Source of the DNA: Spirodela intermedia
Lineage: Eukaryota; Streptophyta; Magnoliopsida; Alismatales; Araceae
Assembly (NCBI GenBank): GCA_902729315.2
Contig: LR746270.1
Location: 2,784,501 to 2,848,500 of the forward strand
Reading direction: 5' to 3'
Length of the DNA stretch: 64,000 bases
Part shown: positions 1 through 10,450 of the stretch, piece after piece
Numbering within the stretch: position 1 is the stretch's first letter
Layout: every line of letters starts with the position of its first letter
Notes under the pieces: generated by a model
The model's input: only the letters and a program-made list of their open reading frames with translations
Databases searched by the model: none
Told to the model about the DNA's origin: nothing
Program-made: the position numbers and the translations under genes

Positions 1-437
1 TAAAATGGAAAAAAATATTATGGTAAAAAAATACCTGAAAAACTCACCCCTCAATCCTCTCTCTATTTCTCTCTCGCTCTTCTTATTGAGAGCGAATTTT
101 TAATAATAAACATACTCTTGTATCAATGTCACTTCTGATTATGATGATGAAGACGTAAAATGAAGCCTTACCCATGAGAGATCTCCATCTCTGTCAAAGC
201 TACGAGCTTTACCCACCAGCCACCGGAGAGAAGCCGAGGCGGGGGCTGGTCGGAGGCCCAACCACCGCCGCTGCTGCCGAGATGGGTTCCCCTGAATGAC
301 CCGAAGGGGGGAGAGTGCAGCTAAATGACAGGTTCGCTGAGCAATCGCAATGGCTGAGTCTCTGGTTCGGCCGGAGCCGATCTGGTGGGGAATTGGCGGA
401 GAAGAAGAAGAATTGGGAATTGGGTCATCATCCTCCG

Positions 438-929
438 TCAACGGCGCGGGGCAAGGACGTTCTGGGTGGCGTGCTCCACGAACTCGTCGATGAGGTACGG
501 CCATGCGCCCTCCGGGTCGTAGTTGGTCAGCGAAGGATCCACCGTCTGCAGAAACCAAACAGGCCACCGCTGTTAGCTAGCTCTCTCTCTTCTCTCTCTC
601 TAGAGATGCCGACTTTCTCTCTCTGTTCCTTACCTTGGCGAACTCCAGCAGCTGAGACCAGGTGTCCCTCGAGATCGCCTTGTTGTGCCGGACCTGAATT
701 GGGGAAGAACGGGCAGAACAGGAAGAACGAACCCTAATCAGGGCAACATCTCATCTGGAGGAAGAAATCAGGGGGTCTCTCAGGGAGGGGAGAAGGTGGT
801 GCTCTGTGGTTCTGGTTTGACCTGCAGGAACTGGCACCATTCGTCCACCAGAGGCCAGTTCTTCTCCGCGAACAGAAGCTGCCACATACCGATGGCCGTG
901 TCCAAGGCCAGAGACTTTTGGCCCTGAAT

Positions 930-1024
<95 letters not shown>

Positions 1025-4000
1025 ACTAAAATCCAAACAATTATAGCCCACATTTTTTTTCTCGGATAAAATAATTACCAGATAAAAAGAAGTCGCCCTC
1101 AGGCATATAATTCATTCAGTGAGCAGTCAACGATATGATTAAAGAAATAAATGAATAAGCATATTAAAAGGCGGTTTTCTTTTTTGCCCATAAATTAGTT
1201 CTTCATCTCTTTATTTTATTTTCCAGAATTCATCAGTTCTTCATTCTGCCATGATCTTGCAAAATGAAGCTAAAAGAACAGCGGCCCAATATCCTGAAAA
1301 AAGAAATAAAAACTAATTATCATACCTTTTCCTTTGCCCACCCGAATGCGAAATTGTAAATCTCACGAAATTTCTCTGGAAAAAAAATAAAATAAATATG
1401 AACCCATCTTGTTGCTGGACAGTCAAAGGGTAGAGAGATCCTGAACAAAAACATGGATCTCTCTGAACATTATGCTTTTGTGAGCTCAAGATCGCTCCGC
1501 AGCACAATAATTTGCAGAGTATCATTTCAAGATGTACACATACGTTCGTCCTTCAGCTCCGTCCTCAACGCCGGAATTTTCTCTTGCAGCTTCTCCAGTG
1601 AGTCAACCCTGCCATCAGACCACCAGCTTTCAGATGTATGGGAGACCCCAACCCCCCACCAATGAGCAGCCGGTGAGAAAGATGAAAGTGGAAGAACATG
1701 ATGTTCTGAATTATCACCCGAGGGACTGCAGGCCACCGATGAACTCCTCCCGGGAATATTCACACATTGTAGCAGCCTTCATATGCCAGGACAGAACGAG
1801 CTGTTCATCATTCACAAGCACATTAGCTCATAGTTTGATGAAGCTTAGTACATCCTTTAATGGTGGGGGCTTTGGGTTTTTCTTAACCCCCGCCTTGATC
1901 TCCAAGCAAGAACAGAAATCTGAAGGATTCTTTGACTAGAAAATTTTCAGGACTCTTTCAGGCCAAAGAAATATTCTATAAGAGTTTTTTGTTTTAATCA
2001 AATATTTTCCAAGAAAAATCACAATTTTGATAGATCCGGTGATACCATCTGAAAAGCAATGAAGCTTCCAATATGTTCATTACCAGTAGGTTGATGTTGT
2101 GCACATGAGATGCCATGGAGATGATGATCAGGATGATCTAAGCTTCTCTCGGTGTAGTTGTCTGGTGAGAGGCCCTCGGGATTGAAGACCTCCTTTCCCT
2201 CTCCTGGGCCTAATAGCAGTAGATTGATATTCATAAAGTTCTTCCCCCAACTAGCTCCTCCCATCAGATCTTCCCTCTCTTCTTTCTTATGACTCTCTCT
2301 CTCTCCCCCTCCTTACTCGGCATTATGCTTATCCATTTTAGCGGCAAGCTTTAATGGGTAATTCAGGGCATCTGGATGTATGATATAAATTACAAACTAT
2401 TTTTATTATTTAATACAGATGCTTCATATGCCATTAAAAAAAATTCAAGACCAATCAGATCAAGGGAGTCTCCTGAATGGATGGTGATGAAATGTGAAAC
2501 ACAGAGCAGAACTCAATCTGTTGTTAGGATCAAATGCTCAGTCAACTACATGAATGTATCGGATGCTGCTTTCATTGAAGCTGAAACTCTTGACGTACAT
2601 TTCAAAATTACATCACTAAAACATATTTTAGGCATATTATTGTCAGGCATTTTCTTCATGGTGGGAAGAACCCTAAACTAAATTCTATAGATGGAATCAC
2701 CTCTACTTCAGAGAAGACACAAGACATATTAGGTAACAGTGGAAGACACAAGTCAGTGTGGTGATCGCTGTAAGGTTTCAGATCTCTCCAAATCTAGCCC
2801 AAGATCTGGGGAAGTAACAAAAACTGAAACCAAACATCAAAAGCAAGGTTGCAACAACTATGGCCGATTTCCCCAATTCACCTTCTTTATCAGCAATAAT
2901 TCCAATGATGTGTTCATACAAAGCCTGTGTACCACTACACTTTGCCACATAAGAAAAAAAGAAAAAGAAAGGATTGAAGTAAAGTCTCATAGGAATTTAA
3001 CATGCACGTACCATAACAATATCCTGAGGATCCACCTGAGGAGAGAGAAAACAAGGCAACAAGGATCAGAATTATACAATAGATGATACATAATAATAAA
3101 TAAATGTCAAGCAATAACGCCACTTCACACAATTCGTAATGAAAATGGGGTTGGGATTTTTTATGCAGAAAAATGGTACTTCTTTCATGTTGAATGATCG
3201 ATAATGTTCTCTTCCTGCATTTTATGAAAACATATCGATCAAAATAAACAGTTTGAGTTATCTCCTGCGCATTGGTTAGGAGATGGGACCGTATCTGACA
3301 GGGTGGTTTGGGAGATTGACACCTTTTTCAGCAGTTACTTTCATTTATGCTCAAGATTGCCAAAGTTCTACATGAAATATAACGGATGACTATTTACTTT
3401 GGATTATTATTGCGTTTTGCTCCCAAAAAATGATGTGAGTTTAATATTTTTTTTAATAGAATTGTACGTTGAATATTCATGACTAAATTGAAGGAACAAA
3501 AGCCAACAGTATGTGATACGTTGGATATGATATGCTATAAACATGATCAGGTGCATTGACCCTGTTTTCCTCCAGATGCACAACCTCTCCTTATTGCATG
3601 ATAAAATCAATGGTGCCTGCGACTTCCTTACTCCTCAGCAGATATTATTAATAATCAGGTGAAGACCAAAGGACGCCATCTTGCTGAAACTAATGAAGAA
3701 GGTAAGACTTAAAATCTTCATAGAAAATAATAGGCATCGGCCATCTACCATCACACGAAAGAACTGAAAAGAAAAACATAAAAAGATTCTTATGCTCTAA
3801 AGTAATGAACATAGCATGCACAAAACTGGTTTTATTTGCCCAGCAACAGTTTACCTGCATATCACTACACAATTGCGTGATGCCATCTACCATGATCATA
3901 TCCCCGTAAGGGTCTGCAAATATATGCAGTAAAAACATTAATTCTCTGTAGTAGAAACATTAATTCTACCATAATCATATTCCCTCAGGGATCTGCAAAT

Positions 4001-5618
4001 ATATTTAGTAGAAACATTAACTCTATGAGGGAAGAAGATAAATACGACACGGTGAATGGTGTCTGTAGCAGAAATTGACACTTAAATGAAAGAGAGGAGC
4101 CATTAAGACTCACGCAAAATAACCTAGCCCCATGCATAAACAGGAAAATAGAACACAATTTCAGGCTAAACTGTATGAAATGATGCTGAAGCATCACTAG
4201 AAAAATGAAGAACCATTAAAGGGAGTAGTAAGGGTACGTCAGAAAGTGGCAAATAATGGAAAGATCATTAAATCGATGGAAGCTGGTGAAAAAGATGACA
4301 TTAAAATCAATCGAACAAAAGAGCTTCGAATTCAAGTCAATCGAACAAAATTGCATTACTTCTTGCAGAGGTTTCTCTTTTGATATGAAAGTTTGGGGAC
4401 ATTAAAGTCAATCGAACAAAAGAGCTTCGAATTCAAGTTAGATGAATCAAAAGACAATTGAAATGATAAATATACACACACACGACGAACACTCATTATT
4501 GACATATACTAATTCTAAGGAATTATTTAATACCATTAAAAGAAAGCGGTTAACATAAAATAAAATAAAATAAAATGAGGCAGTAAAAAAGCAATCAATA
4601 AGCATATAATACTTGCCTTTGTAGCGCTGATAGAGCTCCTCAAGGCGCCTAGAGTCGATCACTCCCCTAATTTGTGGGTGACTATAAAAAATATCCAAGG
4701 CACCATCCAGATGCCAATCACTAGCCTTCAATGCTTGAAGAGCAACTTTGTCGCTGTATCCATGAACAACATGATCTATGAGCTTTGCAGAAGTAACACT
4801 GGAAAAGTGATAAAACATGCATGCATATTCTAAAACCGAACTCATAAAACTTAAGAAAGCCCAGGTATAATTCCAAGGACTTTATTTTAACATAAATTAT
4901 CTATATATTGAGCAAAAAAAATAATCAGAGATGAACTAAATCTACGCAGAAAATTTGGTGATGCATGAGAAAGTGCGAACCATAAATACTGGCATGGTAT
5001 TCAAGAGGACATATAGCTCGATTGTCAAGGGAAATTACCCGGCTCCAGTTATCATCATGAACTGTTGGATTTTGTCGCGGTGACCCCTGGCTAGCTTATG
5101 CTGCCACTAAGAGCAGCAGGCTTTTTAATAAAGCAAGAACACTCAAGAATGAAAGATACGAAACAACTAAAAATTCATTTGTAGGAGACCTGCAGTCCAG
5201 AGACTGTAAAAATATTCGCTCAGAATCAGAAAGAGGAAAAGAAAATGAAGGAACGAGCAGTAAAACAGAATCGAAGAATTGATAGGAAAAGAAGAGGATA
5301 ATTTTCAGGAAGAAATATACAAATCGGAGGTGCCACGAGCTCGTGTAAGTAGAAAACGGAAGAGGTTTCATCCAATTCTAGCACTCACCGAGGGAAACGT
5401 ATCCGGACAGTTGGGCAATGCCGGGGAAACGGAATTAAGATGGAAAAGGGCAAAGGAGGAGGAGGATCCGAGATGAGTGCGGTAGCACAGGGGAGAGCTA
5501 GAAAAGCCTAATCCTTCAAGGCCATCTGGGTGGATTAATAATCACATAAGATCGAAATCATCGAAGCTGAACGATTTCATTACGCAAAAAAGAGAACTCT
5601 GGAGAAGACACTCACCAT
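438..5618 (-). CDS. DCN1: DCN1-like protein (cullin neddylation co-E3), 11 coding exons, 250 aa
   Basis: Seen: coding exons in transcript order are 5618-5616 (ATG only), 5100-5039, 4753-4617, 3913-3855, 3035-3012, 1800-1718, 1608-1544, 1375-1326, 923-822, 693-634 and 545-438 (TGA at 438-440). Phases agree at every junction and the sum is 753 nt. The N-terminus (residues 2-67) is a UBA-like domain with DKVALQALKASDWHLDGALD. Residues 68-245 form the cullin-binding (PONY) domain with WHMKAATMCEYSREEF and GQKSLALDTAIGMWQLLF. The yeast DAD patch is kept as D205, A229 and D235 with the same 24- and 6-residue spacing. Known for the family: these proteins bind cullin and the NEDD8/RUB E2 and promote cullin neddylation. 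Odd: the intron after exon 3 uses a GC donor (AAAG/GCAAGT), required by phase and homology. The length is typical and no disabling change is seen. The start rests on the ATG/GTGAGT exon and the following HKLARGHRDK; 5' UTR limits are not determined. Confidence 0.93.
934..1021. repeat. (GA)n microsatellite in a DCN1-like intron
   Basis: About 44 GA units with one AAA interruption lie in the 402-nt intron between the eighth and ninth coding exons (924-1325). On the transcript this is a long UC run downstream of the donor at 1325. Confidence 0.97.
3887..4024. repeat. Tandem duplication of an intron/exon boundary in the DCN1-like gene
   Basis: Two similar 59-bp copies lie at 3887-3945 and 3966-4024. 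The first holds the acceptor and first 27 nt of the real exon 3855-3913. The second, just upstream on the transcript, is a decayed copy that still carries an acceptor-like TTTGCAG. The 20 bp between them repeat part of the same unit. Confidence 0.85.
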
Positions 5619-5900
5619 CTTCGCACCTAGGTATGAACAGGTTAAGAATCGTCGAGGAAGAGGGCGGGGAGTAGATACAGATTAGGGCTCGAGATGCTTT
5701 TCTCTTCCTATTTCCTTGTTCCTCCCCCTCCGCCCGTCCTGTAGACCTCGCCCCTCCTCTCTTCCTATTCCTCAATAAGAGTCTCAAGCTCTTAAAACTA
5801 TCGGGCTAGCAGAACCCAAAAGTGGCCCTCAGGAGACCCCTTGACCCCTTCCCTTAATGACGAGAAAACCGCAACCTTGGAGCTGGGGGGGGGAGAGAGA
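5619..5900 (-). promoter_or_regulatory. Presumed 5' UTR and promoter region of the DCN1-like gene
   Basis: Inferred from position only: the stretch directly upstream of the ATG-only coding exon is pyrimidine-rich on the transcript strand. No clear TATA box or exact transcription start is visible. Confidence 0.4.
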
Positions 5901-5911
5901 GAGAGAGAGAG

Positions 5912-6145
5912 ATGGCGGCGGAGGTGGGCCCCGATCCGCGGCGTCAAGACGGACGCATGCTTTTACCCAGAAGATGTGTCCGAGGGCGAGCTTCTCTCTC
6001 CTGCATGTGTGACGTCGAATGGGATTTATCTATTATCCATCAGACTCGCGAAGTTATCACGGGTGAAACTGCAGATGTCGACATCCCAAGCTTCCGAGGT
6101 CAGGACGAAAGCAAGACGTGCCAAGGGGTCTGGATAAAGGCATAA
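5912..6145 (+). other. Unassigned 77-codon ORF, divergent from the DCN1-like gene
   Basis: An ATG follows a short GA run and opens a 77-residue frame starting MAAEVGPDPRRQDGRM. A second overlapping frame is also open for 98 codons. I recognise no domain, signal peptide or relative. The GC-rich start resembles a plant first exon, but the later part looks random. It could be a genuine first exon of an unknown gene, a decayed fragment or chance. No downstream exon was found before the solo LTR at 7877. Confidence 0.12.
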
Positions 6146-6285
6146 AACCTCTTCATCTTTTATCTCGCTCGTCAATAACCCTCAAGCTCTCATATTCAGT
6201 CTATGAACTTTGCATGGTTTTGTATCAGTTTATGGAATCAAGATGAAAACCCTCATAAGATGACCTTGTTTGCGGGAGCAGGTCT

Positions 6286-6334
<49 letters not shown>

Positions 6335-7871
6335 GACTGCACCAGATTGAACGTTGGTGGATTTCTTCCCTTGCCAGTTTTTCATTATTATTCTGTATCA
6401 CTTTATTGATAAGCAAGAAAATCATAACAAAATGCTACGTTAGGTGAAAAGGGTTCAATGTTATCTTAGACAATACAACTTGATGACCATAATTTTTATC
6501 ACCTGTTGGAATCAACATGAAAACCTAATGAAGCTGTGTGGTGTATAAATAAATTCAGATATCCTTGAAAGAAAAAGAGTCTGGTTACGGCTTTGATGTT
6601 CACTTTCTTCCATCTATTATTCTTGAGATGATTATTCTCTATAAACCCTAAAAGCTAAACCCTCCACAAGCCCTCTTCTATTTCATAAAGTAACTTAATT
6701 CTCTCAATGTCTCAAAACAGGTACCTACTAGAAAATTCAGATATCTTTTAGTAAATGACTCTTGTTTTTTCTTCTATAATACATTTTTTTCAAGATGGCT
6801 TTCCAATGGCATCCCCATTCTAGATTTGATGACTATTGGTGTTGACTTCTAATCATGGTTGTTAGGAGGCTGTGATCACTAATAATCATGTTTCTCCCAT
6901 AGTATGTCTTTCAATATGTATACAATTTGATCTTGCTATTTTTTTAAGTGGATAGGTAGTTCTGAAGCCTATTCCTTCTGCATGTCCTTTGGTGGGTTGC
7001 ATATAGACCCAATCTGTGATAGTGAATCTATGCCACACCCTTCAGTTTGTTGTTGCTCTCATGATCTTGCTGTAATTATTACATCTTCTTAATCATCTTA
7101 TGGAATTGACCAAGGCTTCAAATAATTTTCTTTATAAAGAGAGGAAATTTACTTCTAATAGTTTCTTCTAGATTGGGTTTCAATCCCCCTCGCCCCCCCC
7201 TCTCTCTCTCTGTTTGTCTATCTCTCTCCTCTTGTTCTTCGTTCTATATTCCTTACTATGATTAAGGAAGGGTTGAGAGTGTTGATGTTTTCTTACTAGT
7301 CAAATATTGGTCTAAACATTATGAGTCACATATTAGGACAACTAGTGGTAAATGTTCCTAATATCAAACCACACTCGCCATTGAAAGTATGGAATGCTTA
7401 TTTTTATTTTAGTCCATATCTATATTGGACTAACCTAAGAAGTAAAACCCAACAAGATGGATGAGCAAGTAGACAAGCACATCAACAACTGATCTATACT
7501 AGCCATGTGATGAACATAGAATTGGAGACATTGAGAAGGCTACAATTGAGATAGTAGCTACAAAGGAGCATAAAAGATTAAAACAAGAGTAATATTAAAT
7601 GGGTCTAGGTAATTATAATTGTACATTTGTGATGATGCTGAACTTGATTAGCATTAAGTTTGATGACTGTACACACCATGTATAAGCCATGCCTAGAAAA
7701 TCCTAGTCAAATGTAGACATTATTATGGAAATAGTTGAATACTATAAAAAGATGATGGTGTGTACTATGTTAATTCCTATTCTGAGGAAAATTCTTTGTA
7801 TGTCTAACAAAATGGCCAAAGGCTAGAATCATAGGCCATTTTGGCTGGTTTAATAGTCAAGGTAAGGTTGG
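6146..7871. other. Intergenic, AT-rich, no gene recognised
   Basis: A (TC)n microsatellite lies at about 6291-6334 and a shorter pyrimidine tract near 7185-7240. All reading frames are short and broken, and I see no transposon protein motif here. Confidence 0.6.
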
Positions 7872-7876
7872 ACTAG

Positions 7877-9509
7877 TGACGTGACTCAGTCGTTGTATAT
7901 TAAATCACGCAAATATAAAATTTATAAAACTAGAAAATACGAATTTTCAAATATTTAAAAGTATTTCTAAATAAATATATCAATTATAATTCAATAAAAA
8001 TTTCAAAAATAGCAGTAATTTTCCAGGTCGATCACAGGGATGTAATATAGTATCTGGTAATTATTCAGAATTTTTCTCAATGAATACGATTTTCTTACAA
8101 ATTTTATACTAGGAAATAAAAAGGAAATATATTTAAAATTTACGAAAAAAAAAGAAATAAGGGTGCGGGTGTCAGGATGACGTCAGCGCCCAGCGAACGC
8201 GAATCAGGCAGAAATAGAGTTCCGCCCGGCGATTCTTACGTAAGCGATTACAGACGACTTAATTAATCAAATTAAAATCTGTAAAAGCTGGAAGAATCGT
8301 AATTTAACGAAGTATAGTTTGGTAAATTAAAATCACACAAAGTATCACTAAATGAAGCATAAATTAAATTGAAAATAGGAAAACAGATTTCCGGCGTCGC
8401 GACGGCGATGCGTCGGCGATGCACCGGAATCTTAAGCGTTCGGGAGGATCGTCGTGCAATGTCCATGGCCTCGAAGGCTCTCCTTGGACAAAAGACGACG
8501 TGGGCAATCTCTAGATCTTCTCGCGAAGTCTAGAGATCAATGAAGTGGGTCGTCGAATCGTCTTCGACGGCTGTCACCCGGCGGAGCGGAAAAACGGCGA
8601 CTTTGAGGCTCTCCGGCGGCTGTTACCTGACGGAGAGGAGCTGGATGGAGGTGAGGCGCGTGTTAGGGAGCTTCATCCTCAGGTTCGCGCAGCAAGAGGA
8701 GGCTCTTCATCGCATCTGGTACGCTCTCAGGAGGTGGCGACTGGTCTCTCGGCGGATCGTCCTCTTCCCGATGACGGCTTGTTCGTCGATCAATCGGAGA
8801 TGATTTACTTGATGGATTCGCGATCCTTTTATCGCGAATCGTTCAACAATTTTAGTAGCAATGCTCTGCGAATCGCGTTGACGAGATTTTCGCCGATGAT
8901 CCAACGATTCTCGTTGCTTAATCCTTCCCCGGCGATCTGTAGGAAAGTCGCGATAATCAAATAAAAATATATGAAATTTGACTCTGGAAGGATTCGAACC
9001 CGCGCCGGTCGCCCGCCTCTTCTGAGGAAGGTGTGAGGGGGGTCCCACATTGGTTGTACGCCGATTTTTTGGGCGAATATATAGTAATGTTAGATTTGTG
9101 AACAAAGTTCCTTTTTCGCATGTATGACCACTCCTTGCCCCACAGCCGGCTGGCCATCGGTGACGTGGAAGAGGAGTGGCGTACGCGTGCCCTGTCGGTC
9201 CCCAAGCCAAGCCACTCGAGCCCCTGCTCGTGGCTTACTCCCCGACTGCGCTTCCGACCCGCTTGCGGGCACTGGCCTGGCGGGTCCCTCCATTTTTGCA
9301 ATATTTTTATTTTTATTTCTTGTTCTTCATTTATCTCAAAAGTAAGACTGTAAAAATCGTATAAAATCACATAATTACCCAAAAATTCACGTTAATCAAT
9401 TGAAAACCAAAAATCATTCTTTAACACAAATATAAGTCTATTTATCATGAGTTAAGGCTAAAACTATATTATTCACTAATTATTAACTCATGATAATGAA
9501 GACTTATCA
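7877..9509. mobile_element. Solo LTR, family 1, copy A (1,633 bp, TSD ACTAG)
   Basis: Seen: the element starts TGACGTGACT and ends ACTTATCA, and is flanked by a perfect 5-bp direct repeat ACTAG (7872-7876 and 9510-9514). It aligns along its whole length with 55067-56756. There are no internal protein domains and the two ends do not repeat each other, so it is a single LTR rather than a full element. The middle (about 8160-9060) keeps many CpG sites and has a TATA-like GAATATATAG near 9075. Known: TG...CA ends with a 5-bp duplication are diagnostic of LTR integration, and solo LTRs arise by LTR-LTR recombination. The superfamily cannot be told without internal sequence. ORFs inside it are not convincing genes. 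Confidence 0.93.
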
Positions 9510-9514
9510 ACTAG

Positions 9515-10030
9515 CAACCTTCATCGTAAGGTAAGAATATACAAGTTGCATAATAATTTATTTATATGTATGCAGACATGTGCACCAATACATACACAAT
9601 ATCTTAGCTAGTGTTTACCATTCATAGTAATTTTTATATTTGTATTTATGCATACCAATATATGTAAATATATGTATTGATTTATTTATTTGGGCATGCA
9701 TGGAGAGGAGGTGATGCCACCTATCCATAACAATTTTTTGAATAGTTTAGGAGAAAAGTGGTAATATTATAACAAATTTGGAAATAGGTCCTATATTTAC
9801 TTGATGCCGTTTATGTTTCTATTATAATTTTAGGAAAATATTTGACATTCTAAGGATTTTAATGTGAAATTCTTGCCAATTAATTGCTACATGTTAATAT
9901 ATGAATGAATCAAAACCTGGTCATTAGCAAGAAAATAATTGGGATGGTTGGCCGCATGAGAGACATTGGAGTCCCTCCACCCATTTGTAATTTGGATGGG
10001 TGGTGATTCGTTAGGTTGATTTTTTGAACA
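9515..10030. other. Intergenic, AT-rich
   Basis: No gene, RNA or element end is recognised between the solo LTR and the first LTR of the copia relic. A small purine/pyrimidine alternating patch (tatgtatgca-like) lies near 9560-9670. Confidence 0.5.
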
Positions 10031-10450
10031 TGTTGGGAGAATGCTATTGTTCTCTTTTATTTTATTTTAGGGACTGGTTTCAGGGTATGAAACTACTCTT
10101 AGCCTCTTCATATAAAACATATTGAAAAAGGGAACTTTTGAGAAAAACAAGACAAACCCTCTCTCTAGTAGTAGTAATTAGGGATTTGACATCTCCCTTG
10201 TTTGTGGCTTGGTTGTGGGTTTTGTTCTCCATCATAATTGTATTTTTTATTTTCTTATTCATTGTGGAATTTGTTCTCTCATTTTTGTGGACATTAGGTG
10301 TCTAGGCCTCTCAATTTTCAAATAAATTTGGTGTCATTTTTGTCCCTCATTTTTCTTCTCTTTGAATATCAACCTCTTTGTAGATTTTGTATCTTTGACT
10401 CATTCTTCAATTGCTATGTCAGACCTTCAGATTCAGACCCTTCCACAATA
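10031..10450 (+). repeat. 5' LTR of copia relic A (limits approximate)
   Basis: It aligns with 13925-14350, sharing the order GACTGGTTTCAGG, an AAAACATAT block, CCTCTCTCTAG, a GTTTTGTTCTCC-like block and TCAACCTCTTTGTAGAT. The exact left end is uncertain. Confidence 0.7.

Noticed and set aside
2415-2450. Extra DCN1-like exon encoding WHMK near 2425
   Set aside because: TGGCATATGAAG occurs on the minus strand but runs into a stop after three codons and lacks splice sites; the genuine WHMKAATM exon is at 1718-1800.
8545-8964. 139-codon ORF and overlapping frames inside the 7877 solo LTR
   Set aside because: The same region of copy B (55726-55974) is mostly closed, the frames overlap each other on both strands, and the element is a non-coding LTR.
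8985-9015. tRNA-like B-box (GGTTCGAATCC on the minus strand)
   Set aside because: No acceptor stem, D-arm or anticodon arm can be folded around it, and it lies inside the LTR; such a motif is common by descent in plant LTRs.
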